This document shows, piece after piece, positions 1 through 6,380 of a DNA stretch of 6,618 nt; the first letter of the stretch is position 1; each line of letters starts with the position of its first letter. Below the pieces are notes generated by a model. That model did not search any database. It was not told the origin of the DNA and saw only the letters and a list, made by a program, of their open reading frames with translations. Both the position numbers and the translations under genes were made by a program. The DNA is from CAYJBP01 sp964368605 (lineage in GTDB: Bacteria; Bacillota; Dehalobacteriia; UBA4068): positions 1-6,618 of the forward strand of contig CAYJBP010000119.1 of the NCBI GenBank assembly GCA_964368605.1, written 5' to 3'.

Positions 1-35
1 GTATGAGGAAATGCTAAAATTACCGCCGTTTATAA

Positions 36-164
36 TTATACTACTTTTACGGCTTCGGAAACTTTGGGCGTATAAGTTACCGCAACACCTCTTCTTGTAG
101 GTAGTGTAATGCGAGGTAGCTCTAACGGTACATCTCCTTTCGTTTTTCGGTGTAAAAAGAGCAT
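36..164 (-). CDS. possible small ORF or protein tail, 42 codons, function unknown
   Basis: An ATG-initiated frame runs to a TAA at 36-38. Its conceptual product contains the segment LELPRITLPTRRGVAVTYTP and ends in KVSEAVKVV. That composition looks more like coding sequence than chance, but I do not recognise the family. The ATG lies inside the stem of the terminator that follows the toxin gene and has no good ribosome binding site. The more likely readings are the tail of a gene fused here by a deletion, or a start further in. An AAGGAG sits at about 136-141, but the ATG beside it opens a different frame that stops after three codons. It lies on the same strand as the toxin-antitoxin pair and could be another ICE remnant. 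Confidence 0.3.
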   Translation of the reverse strand: MLFLHRKTKGDVPLELPRITLPTRRGVAVTYTPKVSEAVKVV

Positions 165-186
165 CTACCTTTTCGATAGATGCTCT
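154..186 (-). terminator. rho-independent terminator of the toxin-antitoxin operon
   Basis: A perfect 10-bp stem (AGAGCATCTA at 158-167 with TAGATGCTCT at 177-186) encloses a 9-nt loop. Read on the minus strand it is followed directly by TTTTT (154-158). It starts 17 bases past the toxin stop codon, as expected for the end of that operon. Confidence 0.85.
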
Positions 187-202
187 AATCACTTGCATTT
201 TC

Positions 203-517
203 TTATTTGTCAGTAAAAACTGTGTCAAAATTTCCTCTTCCGTATAATACACGGGCAATATTAGCTACTTGTTTACCTCTATCCACCGTGTAGAATATCA
301 TATAGTTTTCCATTACCATTGCCCTAAGGTGCCCCCACTTGCTTTCATCATAGATACGGTATCTTTCCGGCATTTCACAAAGGGAAAGTATGCTTTTTTC
401 TAAGCGACTGATTAAGTTTAACGCCGTTTCGGGAACAAGTAGCGAAAAAGCGATATATCTATAAATCTCATGCAAATCTGCTTTTGCATCTGCTGACATT
501 ACAACTGTGTATCTCAT
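203..517 (-). CDS. RelE/ParE-superfamily toxin of a type II toxin-antitoxin system
   Basis: The 104-residue product has the usual length and layout of the RelE/ParE superfamily. It begins with a beta-strand (RYTVVMSADAKADL), continues with a helical hairpin (residues about 16-50), and ends in a beta-sheet core with YMIFYTVD and VANIARVLYGRGN. Known members are RelE-type ribosome-dependent mRNA interferases or ParE-type gyrase poisons; the sequence alone does not decide between them. The ATG overlaps the antitoxin stop in an ATGA (514-517), so the two are probably translationally coupled. An AGGGA (527-531) is a modest ribosome binding site. The frame is intact and followed by a strong terminator. 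The toxin would be held inactive by the upstream antitoxin. Confidence 0.93.
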   Translation of the reverse strand: MRYTVVMSADAKADLHEIYRYIAFSLLVPETALNLISRLEKSILSLCEMPERYRIYDESKWGHLRAMVMENYMIFYTVDRGKQVANIARVLYGRGNFDTVFTDK

Positions 518-816
518 ACCTTGTATTCCCTACGCAAGTCTGAAAACACTTTTTCCGCAGGCTCTACTTTACCGCTTTCAATGCTACTAAGCCCTTTTTC
601 GATTGCGGCATGAAATTCCGCTTCTGACATACGGCTCATATCCAGTGGGTGCGGTGGCATTTTCACTTCAAACGGCAAGCCTTTTTGAAGTATAATTTGC
701 TTATAAAAAATATTGATCGCATTTGATGCGGGTATTCCAAGTGCGGATAAAATCGCTTCTGCTTGCTCTTTTACATCGGGTTCAATGCGTGCATATAAGT
801 TTGCTGATTTCGCCAT
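514..816 (-). CDS. RelB/DinJ-family antitoxin
   Basis: The 100-residue product starts MAKSANLYARIEPDVKEQAE. This is the ribbon-helix-helix DNA-binding arm typical of RelB/DinJ antitoxins, followed by the family's helix (ILSALGIPASNAINIFYKQI) and the conserved LPFEVKMPPHPL. The C-terminal half, with SEAEFHAAIEKGLSSIESGK and VFSDLRREYKV, is the expected toxin-wrapping and neutralising part. I chose the ATG at 814-816 because an AAAGGAG lies 8 nt upstream. A longer frame opening at a TTG at 832-834 would swallow that site. It is the first gene of the pair, and in this family the antitoxin normally represses its own promoter alone or with the toxin. Confidence 0.93.
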   Translation of the reverse strand: MAKSANLYARIEPDVKEQAEAILSALGIPASNAINIFYKQIILQKGLPFEVKMPPHPLDMSRMSEAEFHAAIEKGLSSIESGKVEPAEKVFSDLRREYKV

Positions 817-824
817 ATCAAACA

Positions 825-831
825 CTCCTTT
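825..831 (-). promoter_or_regulatory. ribosome binding site that fixes the antitoxin start
   Basis: AAAGGAG on the minus strand lies 8 nt before the ATG at 816. It supports that start over the TTG at 834. Confidence 0.8.
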
Positions 832-848
832 CAAAGTATTACATGCTT

Positions 849-877
849 ATTATACACGATTGACCGCACAATAGCAA
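849..877 (-). promoter_or_regulatory. sigma-A type promoter of the toxin-antitoxin operon
   Basis: On the minus strand a -35 box TTGCTA (872-877; 4 of 6 to consensus) is followed by an exact 17-nt spacer and a perfect -10 box TATAAT (849-854). Transcription would start around 840, about 25 bases ahead of the antitoxin ATG. A short palindrome, ATTTT-C-AAAAT (881-891), lies just upstream of the -35 box and could be an operator half, but this is speculative. Confidence 0.72.
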
Positions 878-884
878 TACATTT

Positions 885-1104
885 TCAAAATTGTTCCACA
901 TCACCTACAATCTCAAACTTTTGCTCGTCAAAGTCCTCGTCCGTCATTGCCCTCAGTTTCTCAATAACTGAGTTGGATAACTCCAAAAGTTCCGTTTCGT
1001 CCGCTTGCAAGTCACCTTGCATATCCGTAAGACTATCAATCATCTCCATGCGTGCCTACGTTGTAAACACTCATCAAATTGCTTTCCTCTACTGTAAATC
1101 TCAT
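885..1104 (-). pseudogene. frameshifted TTRAP-like (transposon-transfer assisting) protein gene
   Basis: The first frame starts at the ATG at 1102-1104, 8 nt after a GGAG (1113-1116). It encodes MRFTVEESNLMSVYNVGTH and then hits a TGA at 1036-1038. The frame that continues the family pattern picks up at 1049 as MEMIDSLTDMQGDLQADETE and ends VIEKLRAMTDEDFDEQKFEI plus a short acidic tail, stopping at 885-887. Put together these match my memory of the small proteins called putative transposon-transfer assisting protein in Firmicute conjugative elements. Those begin MRFTxEE.LM.IYNTGTR, continue with an acidic DETEL region, and end near MTDEEFD. The break is at about 1050 and fits a loss of two bases, or gain of one, at the expected GTR motif. 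Translation could restart at 1049, but no good ribosome binding site is visible there. Confidence 0.7.
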
Positions 1105-1122
1105 CATCATCGCTCCGTTTCT

Positions 1123-1147
1123 GCACCTTTAGACGGTGCGTTTTTTT
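1123..1147 (+). terminator. terminator-like hairpin, plus strand
   Basis: GCACC (1123-1127) pairs with GGTGC (1135-1139) around a 7-nt loop, then one G and seven Ts. The stem is only 5 bp, so it is a weak but well-formed intrinsic terminator on the plus strand. A third arm, GCACC at 1155-1159, could compete for the same GGTGC. No plus-strand gene ends here. On the minus strand the structure sits between the topB fragment and the TTRAP-like gene. Confidence 0.45.
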
Positions 1148-1156
1148 CTTTTTTGC

Positions 1157-1423
1157 ACCATCACAAGCCTTTTGCAAGTTTTGTGCCTGTGGCTTGTTCT
1201 TGATTTTTTCACCTATAAGGGAAAATCCATTATTGGTGAGATGTACTGTGTAGAACGGCTCCGGCTTAAAGACGGAAATGTTTGCATCACGCTCGGCAAT
1301 CATCGCAAGAGTAGGTGACATTACACGCCCAATGTTGAGGGTCTGACCGTATAGGACAGAAAAAAGGCGTGTCGCATTGATACCGACAACCCAATCCGCT
1401 TTTGCTCGGCACAACGCCGCTTT
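1157..1423 (-). pseudogene. topB: DNA topoisomerase III fragment, both ends missing
   Basis: About 89 residues are clearly type IA topoisomerase. They include ALCRAKADWVVGINATRLFS, then LNIGRVMSPTLAMIAERD and FKPEPFYTVHL, ending near QNLQKACDG. These correspond to the RAxADWLVGxNxTR and GRVxSPTLA core motifs. The N-terminal TOPRIM domain is absent: a TAA lies in frame a few codons before the match. The region with the catalytic tyrosine, further downstream in the family, is also missing; after CDG the frame runs into a lysine-rich stretch made by the leader of the next gene. A full-length TopB of ICEs is several hundred residues, so this cannot be active. In ICEs this type of enzyme is thought to assist DNA transfer. 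Confidence 0.8.
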
Positions 1424-1600
1424 TGTTTATCTTCGTCCTGTCGTATTTGCCACGCACCCCGACAAGTAACCGCTAAGAGCGATACAAATTCTTCGATTAG
1501 GGGTGCAAAAATCACCAATGAAAAAAAGCTGATAAAGGGATCGTTGGCAACCGAGCCAATTGCCATCGGCAGGTTCGGGCTGCGCAGATTCTAGGGACAT
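1424..1600. other. unassigned sequence beyond the topB fragment
   Basis: This joins the topB fragment but does not continue it in any frame I read. On the minus strand an open frame gives a hydrophobic stretch (FISFFSLVIFAPLIEEFVSL) followed by a charged tail that runs out of frame over topB. On the plus strand a frame ending at a TAG near 1590 gives a lysine-rich segment with ITNEKKLIKGSLATEPIAIG. Each may be the antisense shadow of the other. I recognise neither, and neither has a convincing start. It may be a remnant joined to topB by deletion or insertion, or flanking chromosome. Confidence 0.3.
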
Positions 1601-2031
1601 TATCTAGCTAATAATCATCATAAAAATCAGAATACTATTATTGATTAGCGCAACTTTAAGCATGTTTTTAGGGCTAATAGATTTGGGGGGCGGCAAAGGA
1701 TGCATCGGCCGGGGCTACAGATGCCGGCTGATATGCCGATTGATTTGGTGCTGAATTATGCGGATAATTCTTCTCCACGCAAAAATCTCCTTAATATGAT
1801 AGCAAAATTATGGCCTTTTTCTATTAATAAATATAACATATATCTACACTATTTGCTACCATTTATTATTTTTAGGTTAAAACTACAAATTCATATATCA
1901 GGGGCGACAAAAGAAGGGATTAAGCTGTAATTAAAAGAAAACTATTATATGCAGATAATTGTACTTTTTGCCTGACATTATAAGATATTGCTAATATAGA
2001 GCAAGGGCTCTGCTCTTGCCTTGCATTTCTG

Positions 2032-2067
2032 CAGAAGCCAACACTACGGCAGGGCGAGCGGCTACAG
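2032..2067 (+). repeat. GC-rich dispersed repeat, upstream copy
   Basis: This copy shares CAGAAGCCAACA, then ACGGC, AGC and CTACAG, in the same order, with 6425-6463. The middle has diverged. It also folds: CCAACACT (2038-2045) pairs with AGTGTT..TTGG (2066-2075) with a two-base bulge and a 20-nt loop. It probably belongs to a short intergenic palindromic repeat family of this genome. Confidence 0.5.
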
Positions 2068-2087
2068 TGTTTTGGCAAAATTTTCGG

Positions 2088-2093
2088 TATAAA
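2088..2093 (+). promoter_or_regulatory. possible -10 box for the SLH gene
   Basis: TATAAA (5 of 6 to consensus) lies so that transcription would begin near 2100, just ahead of the stem-loop at 2104. No good -35 box sits 16-18 bases upstream (the best is CAGTGT-like). This is a weak call resting on position. Confidence 0.25.
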
Positions 2094-2103
2094 ATTTAAA
2101 GCC

Positions 2104-2171
2104 CCCGGCTGCTAGCCAATATCCGCAATGGTCAAGACCATTCTCTGCAGGAGATAGGCAAATCAGCCGGG
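2104..2171 (+). promoter_or_regulatory. long imperfect stem-loop in the SLH gene leader
   Basis: An 8-bp perfect outer helix (CCCGGCTG 2104-2111 with CAGCCGGG 2164-2171) encloses further nested pairing. GCC 2115-2117 pairs with GGC 2157-2159, and TATC 2120-2123 with GATA 2153-2156. A terminal hairpin pairs AATGGT 2128-2133 with ACCATT 2137-2142. Together these form a 68-nt hairpin ending about 90 bases before the ATG. I do not recognise a riboswitch class: the GGCAAA at 2157 is reminiscent of c-di-GMP-I aptamers, but the GNRA hairpin and second conserved block are absent. It could be an mRNA-stabilising 5' hairpin, a regulatory leader, or a MITE-like palindrome. Confidence 0.5.
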
Positions 2172-2201
2172 CAGCGGCAAAAAGTTTATGAAGGGAGTGG
2201 G

Positions 2202-2219
2202 TTTTAGGTAAGCCTAAAA
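2202..2219 (+). promoter_or_regulatory. small leader hairpin ahead of the SLH gene
   Basis: TTTTAGG (2202-2208) and CCTAAAA (2213-2219) form a perfect 7-bp stem with a TAAG loop. It has no U tract on the plus strand, so it is not a terminator in that direction. It lies between the long stem-loop and the ribosome binding site. Confidence 0.4.
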
Positions 2220-2244
2220 AAACTGGAACACCATTTTAAAAAAG

Positions 2245-2250
2245 AAAGGA
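2245..2250 (+). promoter_or_regulatory. ribosome binding site of the SLH gene
   Basis: AAAGGA lies 10 nt before the ATG at 2261. It supports that start, which also gives a complete signal peptide. Confidence 0.7.
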
Positions 2251-2260
2251 AATAATAGAG

Positions 2261-5200
2261 ATGAAAACTACTTTAGTAAGAATTCTATCCCTAATCATGG
2301 TTTTAACCATGATTATTTTACCCGGTACAGCCCTAGCAAATGATAATTTTAGTGATATGCCCAATGACTATTCAACAAGCGCCTTAAACAATGCCGTAGC
2401 TAATGGTTTGCTTAATGGTGCAGATGGCTTAATTATGCCCGAGGCCGACCTTACCCGGGCCCAGATGGCAGCCATAATGGTGCGAGCCCTTGGCGCTGAT
2501 GGCATTGCCGACTTAAGCACCTATAGCGATATCGAGCCGGATGCCTGGTATGTAGGCGAGCTGGCCAGTGCTGTTAAAATGGGGCTTTTCCAGGGCGATG
2601 GCCTTACCATGCGCCCCAACGACCCTATAACCAGGCAAGAGGCCTTTGTTGTGCTGGCTAGGGCCTTTAATCTTGCAGATAACTCTACCAATGCCCTCGA
2701 TAGCTTTGCCGACCATGCCCTTGTAGCAAATTGGGCTAAAGAAGGCCTGGCAGCTTTAGTTGCTAATAATTATGTTCAAGGTGATGAAAATGGCAATATT
2801 AATCCTAATGCCAATATCAAGCGTAAGGATTTTGCCGTGGTTATGGATCGCTTAGTAGCCCAATATCTAACCGTAGCCGGTACTTATACCGAGGTTAAAG
2901 AAGGCTCTGTGCTTATAAATACCCCCGATATTACCCTTCAAAATGTAAGTATTAGCCACAACCTAATTATCGGTGATGGCGTTGGCGAGGGCGATATTAT
3001 TCTGGATAATGTAAATGTGGCCGGCGAATTAATAATTAGGGGTGGCGGTATAAACTCCATTATCATCACCGGTAATAGCACTGTGGGAACTATTAAAATT
3101 CTAAAGGTTGATGGCTCTATTCGGGTTGTGCTTGCAGATGGTTCAACTGCTGAATTTGTCTATATTGAAGATGGCCGGGACGACATTATTTTAGAAGGCA
3201 ATTTTGGCAATCTTATTATTAACCATGCTGCACCGATTAAGATTAATGATGCAATAATCGGCAAAGTAACTGTAAATGCCCCAAATTCCGAGATTACAGT
3301 TGGCGATAATTCTAGCATTACCTCCTTAATTATTGCTGATACAGCTAGCGCCTCAAAACTAATTGTGGAAGAAGGCAGCTCGGTTGATACAGTTGCGGCC
3401 GAAGCCGAAAACGCAATTATTACCGGCGAAGGCCAAGTAAACAGTATTGAGGTTTCGGCTAATAATATTAGTGTAGATACCAAAGGCAGCACCGTTTCTA
3501 TTGATGATGGTATAAGCGGTACAATGGTAGACGGCCAAGAAGTTGAGGGCGGCCAAACCGTCGAAACAACCGAAGATACAGTCAGTGGCGGCGGCGGTGG
3601 CGGTGGCGGAAGCTCTTCGCCTGCGCCAACAACCTATAAATATAATCTTAAACTGCCCAATATTGAAGGTGGTGTTATTGCTGCCAATATTACAGGCACT
3701 GATGAGCCCAATAGAGTGGTTCATCTCGAGGTATATCCCGCCTCGGAATATAAGCTAAAAAATATCACTATTACCGACCCAAATGGCGCACCGATAAATG
3801 TATCTATTGATAATCTTAAGTTTACCATGGATATTGAAGGCACTTATATGCTTGACGCTGAGTTTATTAAGCCTTTAGATAGCCTGGAGATTTTTGTAGT
3901 AAATGATGAGGCTAGTTATAATAGGTTATCTACAATCGCTCCTAATGCATGGCCTGCGGATGCAGATTTTGCTAAAGATGGCACAACACTTCAAAATGAT
4001 CCCTGGCTGGCAATTGTTGTAGACCGCCATGATGATTATCAAGGCGCGAACCAAACAGATGCGGATAAGGTGGATTTAGACCGTATTAGCTTCTATAAAA
4101 ATGAAACAGAAATTTACGAATTTCCGCAATTAAGCGGATATATGAGCACTGCCATGAGTATTTATCTGGCAGCTGACGGTGAGGGCAGAGATCAGGACAA
4201 TACAAATAATAACCTCGGCCAAAAAACTTTAAGCGGAACATACACGGTAGAGGTTATCTTCCAAGGTGCAGCTTATACAGATACAATTGAATATGTACAT
4301 AAGGGTGAAACATTACATAGAGTTAAATTCCATATACCGGAGGGAACAACTGCTCCTGCCGACCAGCTCGTAGTGGATGGGCAATATGCCGGAGAGCCAA
4401 TTTTTGGCCTTGAGAATTACATTATAACCGGCTGGTATGCAGATGCAAATTATACAGAGCCGTTTGATTTCGAAAATACAGCAATTACTAAAGATACGGA
4501 TATCTATGCCCAGCTTACCCTCTCAACAGTAGGCAGCTTAGCAGAGTTTAAAACTGCTCTGGCAAACGGAGTAAAGTATATCGATATAGATAAAAGCTTC
4601 TCGATTACAGAGCCTATTACCTTAGTGGATACACATATCCGTGTTGCAGATGGCGTAACCCTTACTATTGCTACCGGTGGCAGTATCACCGTGGGGGAAT
4701 ACGCAAGTTTCGCCAATTATGGGCGGGTTATTAGCCAAACGGGTAGCAATGTAGAAGTTGATGAAAAAGGTCTTCTTGCCGGCTACGGAGCTTATGATTT
4801 ATCCGGTACTACTACTGTTCATAGCTTTGCTACATTTATAAACAAAAAGTCTACTTTTAATTTAATAGGTGCTGAAGCTAAGCTATTATTAAGCGTTTAT
4901 GCAGATCAAAATGGCGGGCAACCCTTTGAGCACTTAGGTTCAAACGGCTTAATTCAACTTGCGGATGATGCCGTGCTAAGATTAAGTGATGTCACCTATA
5001 CCCTAATGAGCGGTACAGCAACATTTACCCAAGATTTAAGATTAGAAAATGCCTTTATCGTTGCCGAAAACACAGTACTTACCGTTTATAATGGCATAAC
5101 TGTTAATATTACCAATAGCGGCAGTTTAACTAATAATGGCATTATCGAGTGTTATGGCCAAATCGAAGGTACTGTAGGCGGCAGCGGCCATATGATACAA

Positions 5201-6340
5201 ACAGTATCTACTGCTGATCAGTTTGACGCTGCGTTTAATAGTGAATATATAAACACTATCAGAATACGTGATGCGATTACCCTAAACGGGGATACAGCTT
5301 ATCGCATTACCCGTGAGCTTACTATTGAAGGTGCTAATAATGGTGCGTCAATTACTCATGCCGGCTCACTTGATGACAGTAGCGACTTATATATGTTTGC
5401 CGTAAGAGCCAAAGACGGCGAAGCAGGCCAACTAGTATTGAATAGCCTTACATTAATCGCTGATGCAGGTGATAAAAAAGGAACTGTTGTTTCTGTAGAA
5501 AATGGCGGCCAGTTGACAATTTATGGTTGTACCCTTCAGGTTGAATCAACGGCTAGCGGCTCGGCCAATAATGGGGTATTCGTCCAAGGCTACGACCCAA
5601 CTGACTTTGCAAGTGGTGCAACTCCCGATACCCATGCCGGATCAGTTAAAATTATAGATACCGTATTTGATATACCACATCAATATGCCACGGCCATTGG
5701 CTCGCAAATCCTAAACATTACAGATTTTAATGAAATATTTGCCAGCGACAGCCTTAGCAGAAACGACTATGGCGATGCTTATGTAATTAGGCAAAACGAT
5801 TTTACCCCGGCCACAGGTACTAGCTTAGAGGATTGGCAAGCCGACTCCGCCGCTCTCTTTGCTGCTCAGTATGCTTTGCTGGAAAACGGCCAGAAGATGG
5901 CTAGAAATACCTTGCATCATTATGCTACAAACAGTGAACCCATCTACACCTTTGATATCTTTACCAAGATTGTCAAAGGCTATACGGTTGATATTTCAGG
6001 GGCAGAAAATGATGATTTCTTATTTGCTCTGACAAGTATTAATTCAGAAGCAGCCTACACCGCTGCCGATAGGATAACCCTCACCTTGACTGGCGACCAA
6101 GGCGCTGTGCCTGCTGGAGAAACTTTAACCATTCCCAGCAATACCAAGGTAACCCTTGCGGCAGATTACGGGCTTGACGTTGCCGGCAGTATCACCGTTG
6201 AAAGCGGCGGAAGCCTTGTTGGAACAGATAGTTTTTCGCGTATCGACGTAAAGGCAGGTGGCTCGATAAGCGGCGTACCAGGCATAACCGACACAGGTAT
6301 TTTCATATGGAATAACAGCTGGACACCAGGAAGGCTCTAA
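2261..6340 (+). CDS. SLH-domain surface protein with InlB-type repeat and beta-helix segments
   Basis: This is a 1359-residue exported protein. A signal peptide (KTTLVR, hydrophobic core, cut after ALA at about residue 26) is followed by three SLH modules (about 28-75, 88-137, 148-203) with the motifs LTRAQ, ITRQE and IKRKD. In this family such modules bind secondary cell wall polymer. Residues about 206-415 are short strand-rich repeats resembling a beta-solenoid. A hinge follows (eight glycines at 443-450, then SSSPAPTT). Residues about 684-751 match the Listeria-Bacteroides/InlB repeat (GWYADANYTEPFDF, DTDIYAQL). Residues 753-980 and 981-1150 open alike and look like parallel beta-helices of the pectate-lyase-like fold. 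I see no catalytic signature, sortase motif or C-terminal membrane anchor. Only two cysteines (964, 1090) occur. A role as adhesin, carbohydrate-binding stalk or S-layer component is inferred. It appears monocistronic, with its own terminator. Confidence 0.96.
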   Translation: MKTTLVRILSLIMVLTMIILPGTALANDNFSDMPNDYSTSALNNAVANGLLNGADGLIMPEADLTRAQMAAIMVRALGADGIADLSTYSDIEPDAWYVGELASAVKMGLFQGDGLTMRPNDPITRQEAFVVLARAFNLADNSTNALDSFADHALVANWAKEGLAALVANNYVQGDENGNINPNANIKRKDFAVVMDRLVAQYLTVAGTYTEVKEGSVLINTPDITLQNVSISHNLIIGDGVGEGDIILDNVNVAGELIIRGGGINSIIITGNSTVGTIKILKVDGSIRVVLADGSTAEFVYIEDGRDDIILEGNFGNLIINHAAPIKINDAIIGKVTVNAPNSEITVGDNSSITSLIIADTASASKLIVEEGSSVDTVAAEAENAIITGEGQVNSIEVSANNISVDTKGSTVSIDDGISGTMVDGQEVEGGQTVETTEDTVSGGGGGGGGSSSPAPTTYKYNLKLPNIEGGVIAANITGTDEPNRVVHLEVYPASEYKLKNITITDPNGAPINVSIDNLKFTMDIEGTYMLDAEFIKPLDSLEIFVVNDEASYNRLSTIAPNAWPADADFAKDGTTLQNDPWLAIVVDRHDDYQGANQTDADKVDLDRISFYKNETEIYEFPQLSGYMSTAMSIYLAADGEGRDQDNTNNNLGQKTLSGTYTVEVIFQGAAYTDTIEYVHKGETLHRVKFHIPEGTTAPADQLVVDGQYAGEPIFGLENYIITGWYADANYTEPFDFENTAITKDTDIYAQLTLSTVGSLAEFKTALANGVKYIDIDKSFSITEPITLVDTHIRVADGVTLTIATGGSITVGEYASFANYGRVISQTGSNVEVDEKGLLAGYGAYDLSGTTTVHSFATFINKKSTFNLIGAEAKLLLSVYADQNGGQPFEHLGSNGLIQLADDAVLRLSDVTYTLMSGTATFTQDLRLENAFIVAENTVLTVYNGITVNITNSGSLTNNGIIECYGQIEGTVGGSGHMIQTVSTADQFDAAFNSEYINTIRIRDAITLNGDTAYRITRELTIEGANNGASITHAGSLDDSSDLYMFAVRAKDGEAGQLVLNSLTLIADAGDKKGTVVSVENGGQLTIYGCTLQVESTASGSANNGVFVQGYDPTDFASGATPDTHAGSVKIIDTVFDIPHQYATAIGSQILNITDFNEIFASDSLSRNDYGDAYVIRQNDFTPATGTSLEDWQADSAALFAAQYALLENGQKMARNTLHHYATNSEPIYTFDIFTKIVKGYTVDISGAENDDFLFALTSINSEAAYTAADRITLTLTGDQGAVPAGETLTIPSNTKVTLAADYGLDVAGSITVESGGSLVGTDSFSRIDVKAGGSISGVPGITDTGIFIWNNSWTPGRL
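2292..2315 (+). repeat. perfect 11-bp inverted repeat inside the signal-peptide codons
   Basis: TAATCATGGTT (2292-2302) and AACCATGATTA (2305-2315) are exact reverse complements separated by TT. As RNA this gives about a 10-bp hairpin with a TTTT loop, 31 bases past the start codon. It encodes part of LIMVLTMI in the signal-peptide core. It may be chance favoured by the repetitive Ile/Met/Leu codons, or a translation or protein-binding element. Confidence 0.6.
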
Positions 6341-6380
6341 TAAAATCCCCTACGGAGAAAAGCAGTAAGGCAAAACAAAG

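Larger units (their letters stand above)
1601..2260. other. intergenic region, no supported gene
   Basis: The region is AT-rich with GC-rich islands. A GC-rich patch at 1685-1740 carries an inverted repeat ATCGGC (1704-1709) / GCCGAT (1735-1740) and a GGCTACAG also found in the repeat at 2032. A hairpin at 2001-2019 pairs GCAAGGGC with GCTCTTGC (one G-T pair) but has no T tail. The 3' part holds the repeat copy, the possible -10 box and the structured leader listed separately. A 76-codon plus-strand frame at 1700-1930 is not supported as a gene. The boundary between ICE relic and chromosome probably lies between 1423 and 1700, but no attachment site is recognisable. Confidence 0.5.

Noticed and set aside
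973..1318. Plus-strand frames over the TTRAP and topB remnants
   Set aside because: They are antisense to recognisable minus-strand protein similarity and have no ribosome binding sites.
1321..1566. 81-codon minus-strand frame overlapping topB
   Set aside because: Its last third is topB read in the wrong frame. Only the upstream hydrophobic part could be real, and that is described as unassigned sequence.
1700..1930. 76-codon plus-strand frame with MPIDLVLNYADNSSPRKNLL
   Set aside because: The AAAGG is only 1-2 bases from the ATG, the second half is AT-rich low-complexity translation, and I recognise no family. A decayed gene is possible but cannot be supported.
2150..2200. c-di-GMP-I riboswitch suggested by GGCAAA before the SLH gene
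   Set aside because: The GNRA-capped hairpin and the second conserved block (GGGACGCAAAGCC-like) are missing.
2513..4716. Minus-strand and alternative frames inside the SLH gene
   Set aside because: They are shadows of a long, clearly coding frame, with low-complexity translations and no start signals.
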